A stretch of 31,660 nt of DNA, taken from NCBI RefSeq assembly GCF_004359215.1, contig NC_090614.1, positions 3,745,447 to 3,777,106 on the forward strand, written 5' to 3'. The translations under genes were made by a program, and so were the position numbers. The notes under the pieces were generated by a model, which ran no database searches, was not told the DNA's origin, and was given only the letters and a program-made list of their open reading frames with translations. This DNA comes from Bremia lactucae (Eukaryota; Oomycota; Peronosporomycetes; Peronosporales; Peronosporaceae). Shown one piece after another: positions 20,062-29,100 of the stretch; positions within the stretch are counted from its first letter, which is position 1; each line of letters starts with the position of its first letter.

Positions 20062-20438
20062 TGTAACGAGGTGTATCTTTACGTGAAATTAACACTTAAA
20101 AGGTTGTTAATGAATATATTAATTAACAAAAGGTAGAGTTGGAGAATTTTACTTTACATAGTAATTTTCGAACAGCTTATCCATTGCAAGATATTTGCCA
20201 TTATATCTACTTGCTCCGCGGTCCCCCGTCAGCACTGGACGCACACAAAAAGAGATACAGAAAAGACTTTATTACATGTTATGTATTAGTTTATAATTAA
20301 GTTGGTATTAAGTAGATAGAAACAGAAGCACTGTATTATATTAAATACAGTTTACTTATAACTCTCTTTAGAGAAAGTGTTCTAAAGAGAGTCTTCCTCT
20401 GCACGTATTAGTGTGCGTGAAGCGACGTGAGGCACCAC
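20062..20438 (+). mobile_element. 5' LTR of Gypsy copy 2 (family A), 3' truncated
   Basis: The LTR starts TGTAACGAG and aligns with 9978-10437 until CACCACTCGC, after which the last 60 or so bases are missing. The sequence passes directly into the protease-domain tail at about 20440, so the LTR end, primer site, gag and start of protease were deleted together. Confidence 0.8.
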
Positions 20439-20445
20439 TCGCGCT

Positions 20446-20655
20446 GTGCGTCTAGCAACAGGCGCATCGATAACAGTAACGAAACGCGTAGTGAAATTTA
20501 ACTACACGTTAACAGATTTACAGTATGATGAAATCATCATCGTACTGGATTTGGATGACAAATTTGATGTCATCCTAGGTTTGCCTTGGCTCAGAAAATA
20601 TGAGCCAAGGATCAACTGGCAGCATCGATCCGTAAAGATGCCTGCCACTTGTTAA
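20446..20655 (+). pseudogene. Protease C-terminal part (copy 2)
   Basis: The open frame begins MRLATGASITVTKRVV and contains DDKFDVILGLPWLRKYEP, the conserved flap-to-C-terminal part of Gypsy proteases. The catalytic D-C/S-G-A segment, present in copy 1 at about 10920, is deleted here. The remaining frame is better preserved than in copy 1. Confidence 0.7.
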
Positions 20656-20882
20656 TGAGATGACCATCTAATGAACATTTTGGAGCGTTCACAAGCGTGT
20701 GGATGTGCTACGAGGGAGAGCGATGGCCTTACTTAAGCTACGGTCGTTAGTACAACTGCACAAGATCACAGTGTGATTACTAATCACCCTGTGGAGTCAG
20801 CTGCCGGCGGATATGGGAATGCACAGGCAGCGCCGAAGGTCCACCACTCGAATAAGATCGACTGGATTTGAAACATGTATGA

Positions 20883-21227
20883 ATGCCTAGCGGGCGACAT
20901 TCAATGAAGATACCGATTATCCAAAAGGGAGAACACGATGATCCAAGGTCGAGCAGAGAGTTGACGGTAGAGGACTCGATTGTGATAGCGCAATCACAGT
21001 CGGAAGGCGTTGAGGGAATAGTTTCCCACGTAGTGAAGGAGAAATCTCCTCAAACAATTATCGCTGAAGTGACTAGACTTCAGCATCCCGAGGGATTAAT
21101 CCATCGGCAGTCTCTGGATAAATTCCAGGAAGAAACCGAGACATTGAATGTCTTGGTTAATGACGGATCAAGAGTAGGCGCTTCTACTCTTGATCTGTAT
21201 GCGCCTCCGAAGTTACTTTGGAGATAG
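20883..21227 (+). pseudogene. Protease-RT linker frame (copy 2)
   Basis: Identical in sequence to the 114-codon frame at 11434-11778. It is part of the ancestral polyprotein with no recognised domain. Confidence 0.55.
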
Positions 21228-21498
21228 CTTAATTACCAACCCTAGAACTTAAGCGGTTCTTGAGAGATCTGCATAGTGGTAAAATCAAGCAGATCTGCTA
21301 CTCATCGCAGAGGACGAATTCGTATCCGATATTCGGTCGTCGGCAATTTTTGCAGAGAACGAACGGGTTCTCAGCAGCTCATCGATGGACGAAAGTGTCC
21401 TCGATGTGAAGACTCGAAACAAGAGATATACTACTCAATCTTGGGAGTCACTTTCGACAAATCCTTTATACAAGGATTTGATTAAATTTAGGAATGTA

Positions 21499-22366
21499 TT
21501 CTCTGAAACAGCTCCATGCGAGTTGCCTAAGGATTAAGGCACTCGACATGAGATCGAGCTCAAACTGGGCCCGAAGTACTGTGTCATGAAGCAGTGACCA
21601 CTGCCTCGTGAACAAGTACTTGCGATCGATTAAATCTTTATCGATCGATTAAAATCGGGTTCATGTTAGAGAGTCAACCGCGGATAGTGCACACATTCAA
21701 TAAATTGAATACATGCAACGGTACCAGCTCAAACGTCGACACTTAGAAAAGGCGGAATCATAGGTTGTATGTCCAAGAGTACCATATATTCGTCAAAGGT
21801 CTGTTGGATGGATTTTATGAGATTGTTATGCGTGAACGGGACTTCCGTACACAGCAGTGACGACTTCCAGTTGATGTTATGGAAACTAGTAATGCCACCG
21901 AGGCTAAGTAATGCCCTGCAACATTCAACAGATGCGTAACGAATCTGTTGAGACCGCTGCGAGAATTTGCACCGAATTATTTCGAGGACGTATTCGTCCA
22001 TACCCGGGCATGGGCGGAATGACGGACGTGGAAGCTCATAAATCTCAAGTTCGTCGTGCTCTTACACTAATGCGAAAGGATACGTTGTACGCGAACTCCA
22101 AGAAGTGTATATTTGCTGCAAGCGAAATACCACTTCTTGGGTGCATCGACGGTAAACATGGCGTGCGTCCTGATCCCGAAAATATTAAGGCAATCACCGA
22201 CTGGCCAGTTCCAGTCGATGTCAAGGGACTTAGAAAGTTCCTTGGGCAAGCGGCGTACATGCACAAGTACACACGCAATTATGCCCAGATGACAATTCAT
22301 CTGTCTTGTCTCTTACAAAAGACGCAAAACTGGTTATGGAACGCTGATTGTCAGCGTTCCTTTTAA
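21499..22366 (+). pseudogene. Reverse transcriptase remnant (copy 2)
   Basis: The sequence and lesions equal those of copy 1: stops in the PLPREQV region, palm motif YFED, then a clean C-terminal frame (CIFAASEIPLLGC...) in another phase. Confidence 0.8.
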
Positions 22367-22950
22367 GGTATCAAGCAAATTTGATGCAATCGCCCGTCTT
22401 GGCGATTGTGGATCAAGACAGACCATTCCATGTGGTCTGTGACGCCAGCGATTTCGCAATCGGTTTTGCGTTAATGCAATACGATACAGACGGCGCGGAG
22501 CGCGTCGTCTGTTACCAATCGCGTCAGCTCCAACCAGCTGAACGCAATTACTCACTGCATGAAAAGGAACTTCTTGCCATGAAATATGCACAGGTTAAGT
22601 TAAGGATCTATCTTCTCGGAGATAGATCATCGTATATACGGACCATACGTCATTACGCACGGCCGTAAATAGCCCACACCTCTCGCAAAGAATGGCGAGG
22701 TGGCTATTCTTCTTCTCGGAGCATAATTTCTCCGTGAAACATAAACCAGGACGATTTATTTGTCGTCGCTATCTTCGAATAATTTCTCCGTATATTATAA
22801 ACCAGGACGAATTATTGCCGTTTCTATTTTTGAATAATTACCCGTGGAATATAAACCAGGACGACTTAATGTCGTCGCTGATGCGTTATCACGCCGACCC
22901 GATTTTGAGCCGGCTGCCCACTACAACGGGGCAAATGGACCCACTGTCGC
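22367..22950 (+). pseudogene. RNase H and connection region (copy 2)
   Basis: VVCDASDFAIGFALMQYDTDGAERVV is uninterrupted here, where copy 1 has a stop at the Tyr codon. The triplicated unit at 22724-22880 breaks the frame before VVADALSRRPDFEP. The intact Tyr codon suggests copy 2 is closer to the ancestral state in this part. Confidence 0.75.
22724..22880 (+). repeat. Three imperfect tandem units of about 56 bp (copy 2)
   Basis: Equivalent of 13275-13431, with the same unit lengths and the same substitutions between units. The triplication therefore happened before the block was copied. Confidence 0.85.
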
Positions 22951-23049
22951 AACACTCATAAGTGTTCCGTCATCAGCTTCGTTTGATGACATAAAGATAG
23001 CCTACACAGAAGATAAAGACCTTCTGCGGTTAATGGATTATGTGACGAA

Positions 23050-24250
23050 TCCATCCATTGAATCTTTTGAATATTGATCAACCGGCTTTATACCGATCGT
23101 CATCCGATCGATACACAACACGCAACAGCTTACTGTACTTCACAGCCGTTTCTGGCAACACTCCAGGTGTCGTCATCCCAACTCACAATAATTTGCGCTT
23201 GCGCATCATGTATGAGTGTCACGATGCACCAACACGTTAGAATCGTGGACGTGAGAAAACCGATCTCACAGTAAGTCGCGACTTTTACTGGCCCCGCCAG
23301 TATCACTTCGTGCGCAAGTACATTCTTGCTTGCGAGGTATATCAACGGGTGAATTCAAGCCCTTCGTCCCGTGCACCTATCCAACCTCCACCACTTCCGG
23401 CAGGACGTTGGCAGTCCGTATCTATGGACTTCGTCTTCGGGAAATCCCGAAGGCGGTCACAAAAATATTGGAATCTTTGTTTTTGAAGACAGATTCAACA
23501 CAATGGTACATCTTCTTGCAGTACTAGCGTCGATCACGGATTCGGGCTGTGCCCGTGTCTTTATCTACACGGTATTTAAACTCCACTGTTTACCCTGCGA
23601 ATTAGTCTCGGATAGAGATCCACGGTTCACGGCGGAGTTTTGGCAATCCGTATTCCGATCTCTCGGAACACGGCTGAATATGTCAACTTCTGATCATCCA
23701 AAGACAAGTGGTCAGACGGAACGCGTAAAGCGCGTCCTCGAGAGAAACTTTGAAGTTACGTCCAATTTTTCCAAATTGGATCGGAATTTTCTTCCGATGG
23801 TCACATTCGCCATCAACGATTCGGTGCATGCGTCTACAATGCATACACCGTTCATCGCGAATGGCTTACGTCATCCACGCATATCCACACAATTATAGGG
23901 ATCTCTAGTTTTAGGGGGGGGGTGGACTCGCACGAGCAAAACCATTTCTGGCTCATGCTTATCACGTGCGACGTTACCAACGATGCGAATGATGTCGATG
24001 TCGAAGCAATCGACATCGAAGAAGAGAAAGATCTCATGGCAGTACGTACAAAGCGCACTAAAAAAGACAAAACAAATGAGTCAGCAGAAGAATTTCTGCT
24101 AACTCGAAAATCAATTATCCGTTTTGTTCAGGATTCCATTGCTTACGCAGTGGACCGACAGAAACGGAATGCAGACAAATATGGAAGAGCAAATGCCATT
24201 CATTTAAAGTTAATGATCTTAGTGCTACTCTCTACGGTAAAATTTACCTA
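23050..24250 (+). pseudogene. Integrase (copy 2), partly preserved
   Basis: The zinc-binding part is frameshifted near 23240-23400. The core frame (23371-23898) keeps FVFEDRFNTMVHLLAV, the second catalytic Asp in VSDRDPRFTAEFW, and the Glu region TSGQTERVKRVLE. The first Asp lies in a shifted frame (SMDFVF at about 23425). The C-terminal segment at 24075-24240 (FVQDSIAYAVDRQKRNADK) is also recognisable. It is better preserved than copy 1 but still broken. Confidence 0.75.
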
Positions 24251-24784
24251 AGCGTGTAGTCACTAATGTGGGTAGCAGTAAACAATTACCCAAGTTCATT
24301 GGGCCTTTCCGTGTACTGCATCGCAGAGGCAATGCATAAGCAATGGAATTGCCATGTAGGATGCGAGCGCATCCTACGTTTTACGTTGGTCAAATCCGTT
24401 TGTACGATCAGTACGCGGTTTCTTCCGAGAATGGATCTGACCACCCTTTTCAAGAATCCCTACAATATTCTTGTGGTCACGAACCAAATTTTTCATGCTA
24501 AATCTGTAGATTCGTATGTCGGGTCCAATGATCGTTGAAACCGCGATAAGCTGACGACAGCTCATCACGAAGAGCGTGATATTTCCGTCGGTACTATAAA
24601 ATTGAGTACGCACTCTTCGAACGGTCTTCAAACCATTCGATATAGTTAGCCTGCACCGTCTGCTCCAAAGTGACGCTTTCCGCGCTTATGATAAAAAAAC
24701 CTCTTCCAATTTCTGAAGACAGTGGTCGCTTTTGTCGATCTTCGACGCTAGATCCGACACACAGGTCGGATCTAATTTTCCCTC

Positions 24785-25040
24785 ATCCACCAAAACCATT
24801 GGTCGAATTCCACGGTGGTCAAGCTCCTTGTGGAATGCCTTCTAAGCCACCGTGATGTGAAGGGGCAGCGAACGAGTTATCTTGTTCGCTGGCGCGGTTA
24901 TTCACCTTCACATGACAGCTGGGACCCTCGTTCCTAGCTGATTGCTGACGTTGAGGGCCTCGTCCGTCAGTATGACGAGACTAATCCGATGGTTCAGAAG
25001 GTCCATCGGAAAACACGCGCCCATTGCGCATGTAAATCGA
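24785..25040 (+). pseudogene. Chromodomain at the integrase end (copy 2)
   Basis: In one frame the segment reads LLSRHRDVKGQRTSYLVRWRGY with SPSHDSWDPRS, then a stop and LIADVEGLVRQYDETNP; the first word is approximate near a frame change. The Y-LVRW-GY...SWDP pattern is the chromodomain aromatic cage and core, found at the integrase C-terminus of chromoviral Gypsy elements, where it is thought to guide insertion to marked chromatin. Confidence 0.65.
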
Positions 25041-25208
25041 TTGCAAAACGTCAATCGCGTCACGCATCTCAATAGAGATGCCATCCCTTCCTCAGAACGA
25101 AGAAAGAGAATAGACATCCCCTTTTACCCTCTTCGATTTGTCTACACAACACGGACAGAGATCACCCCACGTGAGGCATGGAAGCCCAGCCTCACGTGAC
25201 AACCGATG

Positions 25209-26096
25209 CTATTTATACTTTGCACCGGTTGGAGTTCGTTTCTCAAATTTAACGCGATTCGCCTTAAGTTTTTGAAGCCAGGCTTCGCGTCCAATGTCTT
25301 TGACATTTCGAATGAACACGCTCCAGGATTGCATAAGCGAGACTTTATCTCGCTTATTATTGCCATAAAACCAATGATGCTTAAGAAAAGCATCGAGATA
25401 AAAATCTTCCACAGCGCGAAAGTTCTTCGCGCTGGGATCAAGGCCATGTAGATCTGTCGCAATAAATGAAGGATTTTTATTGTGAGGAGGGGTTTTCCCA
25501 GATAAACTATTGATTAGCCGTTCTGGCAAAAGCCACGGCTTCTTTTCATGGGCGAGATGATACATTTTATTGTCTTTACTCCCCTGAGTGGTACCCACTG
25601 AAGCAGGGGTACCACAAAAACTTTTCTTATGATGGATTATGTTATCGTCATCACCTTGCACAGAAACACGTGCAGGTGACCGTTGGGGAGATCGAACGGG
25701 CGATGAGGGATCATCCTCATCGTCGGATCCATATAGACTATTTACTCGTCTATCAGAATGACCCCTCTCATTCAAAGGCTCATAGTCAGCCGCCTGACGT
25801 CTATCAGGAGACTGTTCCATTCTCCCCGAGTCGGCCATTTCGTCGGACTCGCATTCGTAGTCGACCTCCAAAGAGGGATCGTATTCACGTGGTGAATCAC
25901 CACATGCATCCGCAACATCTAGTGTTGCACGAGTAGAAGATACTAAGGCAGACGTTTCGTCTGCCGCAAGAGATAACAGTGCGTCATCCGCGGCTGCACG
26001 AACCGCAGCCGAAGGCACCGCACTATCAACACCCCGCATGAATTTATTCTTCATGCGATGGAATTTAAAATGATGGTTCTGACCAATCAACATCAT
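25209..26096 (-). CDS. Intact antisense ORF of Gypsy copy 2, unknown function
   Basis: A 295-codon frame runs opposite to the element, between the chromodomain and the 3' LTR. It has ATG at 26096 and TAG at 25209. Residues about 45-130 are acidic (SLYGSDDEDDPSSP at its end), 131-146 carry SP repeats (SPVRSPQRSPAR), and 180-295 form an aromatic, then basic, C-terminal part (KKPWLLPERL, HHWFYGNNKRD, GREAWLQKLKANRVKFEKR). No named domain, signal peptide or membrane segment is seen. Antisense ORFs at this place are known from some plant Gypsy lineages, with unclear function. A decayed homologue lies in copy 1 at 15530-15735. The frame is intact although the sense genes of the same element are ruined. 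Confidence 0.65.
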   Translation of the reverse strand: MMLIGQNHHFKFHRMKNKFMRGVDSAVPSAAVRAAADDALLSLAADETSALVSSTRATLDVADACGDSPREYDPSLEVDYECESDEMADSGRMEQSPDRRQAADYEPLNERGHSDRRVNSLYGSDDEDDPSSPVRSPQRSPARVSVQGDDDNIIHHKKSFCGTPASVGTTQGSKDNKMYHLAHEKKPWLLPERLINSLSGKTPPHNKNPSFIATDLHGLDPSAKNFRAVEDFYLDAFLKHHWFYGNNKRDKVSLMQSWSVFIRNVKDIGREAWLQKLKANRVKFEKRTPTGAKYK

Positions 26097-26158
26097 TTTA
26101 AAATTAAGTGGTTACATAGTGACCGCTTCATCCAATGACAGTCTGAGTGATTGTCGTT

Positions 26159-26172
26159 TAAGGGAGGGGTGA
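26159..26172 (+). promoter_or_regulatory. Polypurine tract before the 3' LTR
   Basis: AAGGGAGGGGTGA directly precedes the TGTAACGGG start of the 3' LTR. Such a purine run primes plus-strand DNA synthesis in LTR elements. Confidence 0.7.
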
Positions 26173-26512
26173 TGTAACGGGTTGTATCGTTACGTGAAAT
26201 TAACACTTAGAGGTTGTTAATTAATATGTAATCTAAAAGGTGGATTATATTTGGAGGATATATACTTTAAATTGTAATGTTCACAAATCTTATCCATAAA
26301 TAGGTATAGACCATTGTATCTATTTAACCGGCAGACTAATCAGCTGTAAATGTAAACAAAGAGAGAGACGTAATAGATTTCAATTGCATGTTCAGTTTTA
26401 GCTCATAATTAAGTAAGCATTAACAGATAGAAAGAAGAGAAACTTAATTATATTGATATTGTTTTCTTTAAGTGTAACCGGCTTAAGTTGCTCTAATGTT
26501 ACACAGTCCCCA

Positions 26513-26755
26513 TTAAGTACATTTGGTACTTAAAGGGATGGTCAATTACTAAATAGTAGTAATTAGACCCAACACTTGGGTGTGGTGCACATTTGTGACC
26601 AACCCTTGTGGATGTGATGCACATGGGTGCATTCACATTAGGAGGGATGACGCCCAGCGTCATCCATGATGACGGCTAGCGTCATCAGTTACGCGAGGTA
26701 TCTATAAAGATACGCTCGCAATACATATTAAATGATATCTATAGAGATATCATTT
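26513..26755. repeat. Chain of six palindromes in the family B LTR
   Basis: Perfect or near-perfect inverted repeats follow each other: TTAAGTAC/GTACTTAA (26513-26533), AATTACTA/TAGTAATT (26544-26564), ATGACG/CGTCAT (26647-26663 and again 26669-26685), GCGAG-GTATCT/AGATAC-g-CTCGC (26693-26719) and AAATGATATCT/AGATATCATTT (26730-26755). The same chain is in the LTR at 30890 and, with changed bases, in the old one at 4964. Confidence 0.8.
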
Positions 26756-27081
26756 TAATTGGTAAAAATAGGTATTTGTATTTAATTCTATTAAATATAA
26801 ATCAGTCTGAAATTTACTACCTACTTGGTAAGTGCGCACGAGGAGACGGATTACCGCTCCCGTGACGTCACTTCACCAGAGTTCTTAGTGTGTTGGGTGA
26901 GGTCGCTTGCGCGCCCACCACAACTACCTCACTGCACGCAAGAGAAGCAGGTGCAAACCGCTTCCTCGCTGTGCTAGGGTGTGTGCTAAGTAGAGCGTGG
27001 CCGCATTACGACGTGCCCGCCTACACTTGGTAGCACTTGAAATCCTTCCCACGACCCGCATCTCTGCGTGTGTACGTGAGG

Positions 27082-27242
27082 ATGAGCCTCAACATTGATT
27101 GGGCTCATTTTCCCCACCTCTCCGAACATCATCGGGAGGTGGCAGGGCTAATGGCGCAGGGACTTGGTGAACAAGCCCTGGCCAGGCTCCTGGGTAGTCC
27201 TCCTGAGCAACATGTTGCTCAGTTGGAGCAGTTTGAGGCATT
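27082..27242 (+). CDS. Gag N-terminus of the family B element, cut by the N gap
   Basis: From ATG 27082 the frame reads MSLNIDWAHFPHLSEHH and later GLGEQALARLL and QHVAQLEQFEA up to the N. Fifty-three codons are visible. The same peptide starts at 31500. Its place after the primer site identifies it as Gag; no capsid signature is visible in so short a piece. The frame can be read further upstream from a TTG, but the ATG agrees with the homologous copies. Confidence 0.65.
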
Positions 27243-27491
27243 NTACCTCACTGCACGCAAGAGAAGCAGGTTTAACCGCTTCCTCGCTGTGCTAGGGTGT
27301 GTGCTTAAGTAGAGCGTGGCCGCATTACGACGTGCCCGCCTACATTAAGCCTCTTTAAGGTAGTTGTCTTAAGGAGTAGTCTTCCTCTGCACGTACTAGT
27401 GTACGCGAAGTAGCGTAAGGCACCACTCGCAACTGAAGAAGTGCGAAGTGGACTGGTACTGAAGCAGTACAAGTCGTAGTGCCCCGTTACA

Positions 27492-28516
27492 CTCTGCTTC
27501 ATCTCTACTCTCTTGCGCTTCAATTCCTCGGGAAAGTGAAATTTCTCCATCCTACATCACCACTTTTTCGTCCTCACTGTGAGTAGCCAGCCACGTAATG
27601 CCGTGCTTTGTCAAGATAGATGTAGCTCGTCCACATCACAGGTCATTTTCTACACGTCGATTCCTTGAATGCTTTCTTTAATAGGTTAAGCATTCCAATC
27701 GAATAAAACAATCGTGAAGAATTCGGTAATTTTTCGAACAAGCACTCTTAATTTCTGTTATTTTGACCGTACCAAGACGCTGTCTGTTCTTAAAGATCCT
27801 CGGTCCGGCTGACTCGACCTGCGAACAAATTTACAAAACTCCCTGTGCTGCAGCTATGTAATTATTTTTTTGCTAAATCTTTTGAAATTTGACATCGTCG
27901 GTATGATGCGTCGAAGTCTATCGTTTCTACCATATCGCTTAAAGACAGACCACCTACAATGAAATTTAAAAACATGAAAATTACGCTGTAAGCTCAAGGA
28001 CTTATGGCTTCTTGGAGCGGCTGGATCGCCTTTTCTGACGCAACTTTGAAGTTAACAAGTTGAACACTGTGCACATTAAAGGACGCAATAAAATCTGCTC
28101 TATCTGTATGTGGTATGGTGCCAACCTGAGCTAATTTTAGCTTTGAAGACAGACCTCTGCGTCTTCGTGAGCGATCTGACCGACAGCTGCGTTCATAAAG
28201 GAGGATATCAAAAACACGATTTCAAAATATTTTTTTATTTGAATGTAGAATCGGATTCCGGTCAATTGAGCGCCATCCATCTGCGAAGTTCATAAAGATT
28301 GCTACATTGATTGCGGTATAAGCACTTACTTCGTAGAATTTTGCTTCATGTGTTGCGTGCAGCTGTGACTAGAACTAATAACTTGAGAAGGAGGCTGCAC
28401 CTTTTGCCCATCGAGCCTTTTTGTTTTACAACGAAAGAGAGAAAGCACTTTGTTAATAAAAAGTAAATTGTTTATGAATAACAATACATTTATTTACAAC
28501 AGCCGCAGCGGCTTCT
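27492..28516. other. Intergenic stretch, no feature recognised
   Basis: Only short open frames without recognisable domains are present. The stretch starts right after the 3' LTR of Gypsy copy 2. Confidence 0.5.
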
Positions 28517-29023
28517 TTATAATTCAAGCTGGAAAATGAGGTTGTCCACCTCGTCTTGTTCGTTGTCGGTCGATTGACTATCCCACGGTATGAGCGACGA
28601 CGAGGATGTGGACGTATCGGATACATCAAGCAAATTATCATTGAAAAACGAACAAGACACGTTCTGAGCTGGCGAGTAGTATGTATTTTGCTTGCTAGCC
28701 TGGTAGTAGCTGCCCTCTTCGTCGCTATCGTCGTCGCTTTCGTCGTCATCAGTCGCCGCAGTCCCAAACTCGTCGATTCCGCGGCGAATAGACGTCAAGA
28801 AATCTTCAGACTCGTCTTTTTGCCGATACGGCGCGCCCTCGCACAAACACGCAAAGTCAAGCGACTCGGCCGCATACTGATTGTCTGGAAGTCTCAAAGC
28901 TTCATCAATATCGGTGCAGTTGCCCACGATCAAGACAGGGTTCGATTGGAGACGCAAGGGCTGTACGTTGCTATTTTGACGAAGAAAAGCACCGGCAGGC
29001 TGAAGTCGGAGCACGTTGCACAT
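28517..29023 (-). CDS. Uncharacterised acidic protein, 168 aa
   Basis: The frame ends at 28517 and is open on the 5' side to 29086, where only a TTG is available; the first ATG is at 29023 (MCNVLRLQPAGAF). A strong initiator match at 29082-29100 gives a 5' UTR of about 73 bases and supports this start. The protein has no signal peptide or membrane segment. Residues about 92-103 form an acidic run (DDDESDDDSDEE), followed by a Ser/Tyr-rich part (SYYQASKQNTYYS) and a Ser-rich, acidic end (SSSSLIPWDSQSTDNEQDE). That composition would suit a flexible regulatory or nuclear protein, but I recognise no family. The opposite strand is also open for 156 codons, which lowers certainty. Confidence 0.55.
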   Translation of the reverse strand: MCNVLRLQPAGAFLRQNSNVQPLRLQSNPVLIVGNCTDIDEALRLPDNQYAAESLDFACLCEGAPYRQKDESEDFLTSIRRGIDEFGTAATDDDESDDDSDEEGSYYQASKQNTYYSPAQNVSCSFFNDNLLDVSDTSTSSSSLIPWDSQSTDNEQDEVDNLIFQLEL

Positions 29024-29081
29024 TAGGTAGGCAGTCGATCGACCCTTTAGGCTCGGGGTTCCAAGGACTTGCGTTTTAGGA

Positions 29082-29100
29082 GGCAAATTGGTAAATGGCG
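29082..29100 (-). promoter_or_regulatory. Oomycete Inr-FPR core promoter
   Basis: CGCCATTTACCAATTTGCC on the minus strand matches 15 of 19 positions of the oomycete combined initiator and flanking-promoter consensus GCTCATTYYNCAWTTTNYY, with correct internal spacing. The start site would be the A at about 29096. Confidence 0.55.

Larger units (their letters stand above)
20789..23226 (+). repeat. Near-identical 2,438-bp block, copy 2
   Basis: Second member of the pair with 11340-13777, in direct orientation and free of indels relative to it. It includes the same RT stops, the YFED change, the frame breaks and the triplicated 56-bp units. Confidence 0.9.
26473..27344 (+). mobile_element. Family B LTR element with 5-bp target duplication and assembly gap
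   Basis: TTAAG at 26468-26472 is repeated at 27345-27349, giving a clean 5-bp target duplication around a TGTAACC...CGCCTACA element. The 5' LTR is 26473-27025 (553 bp). The primer site TGGTAGCACTT starts at 27028, and a gag frame starts at 27082. At 27243 a single N interrupts, and the next 101 bases are the tail of the 3' LTR. The interior (rest of gag, pol and most of the 3' LTR) is evidently missing from the assembly, so the true element is longer. Confidence 0.85.
20062..27491 (+). mobile_element. Ty3/Gypsy copy 2 with antisense ORF and nested insertion
   Basis: The order is truncated 5' LTR, protease tail, linker, RT, RNase H, integrase, chromodomain, antisense ORF, polypurine tract (26159-26172) and a 3' LTR split by a family B element. 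Flanking 5-mers (TCGCC left, CTCTG right) do not match, so ends may have been reshuffled. Without primer site and gag it cannot transpose alone. Confidence 0.85.
26173..27491 (+). mobile_element. 3' LTR of Gypsy copy 2 (family A), split by a family B element
   Basis: The LTR halves are 26173-26472 and 27345-27491. Without the insert and one target duplication copy, the LTR would measure 442 bp, close to the 450-460 bp of its relatives. It begins TGTAACGGG and ends GCCCCGTTACA. Confidence 0.85.

Noticed and set aside
28556..29026. 156-codon plus-strand frame with a hydrophobic stretch
   Set aside because: It mirrors the acidic minus-strand protein: the hydrophobic run is the complement of the acidic codons. 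The promoter match is on the minus strand.
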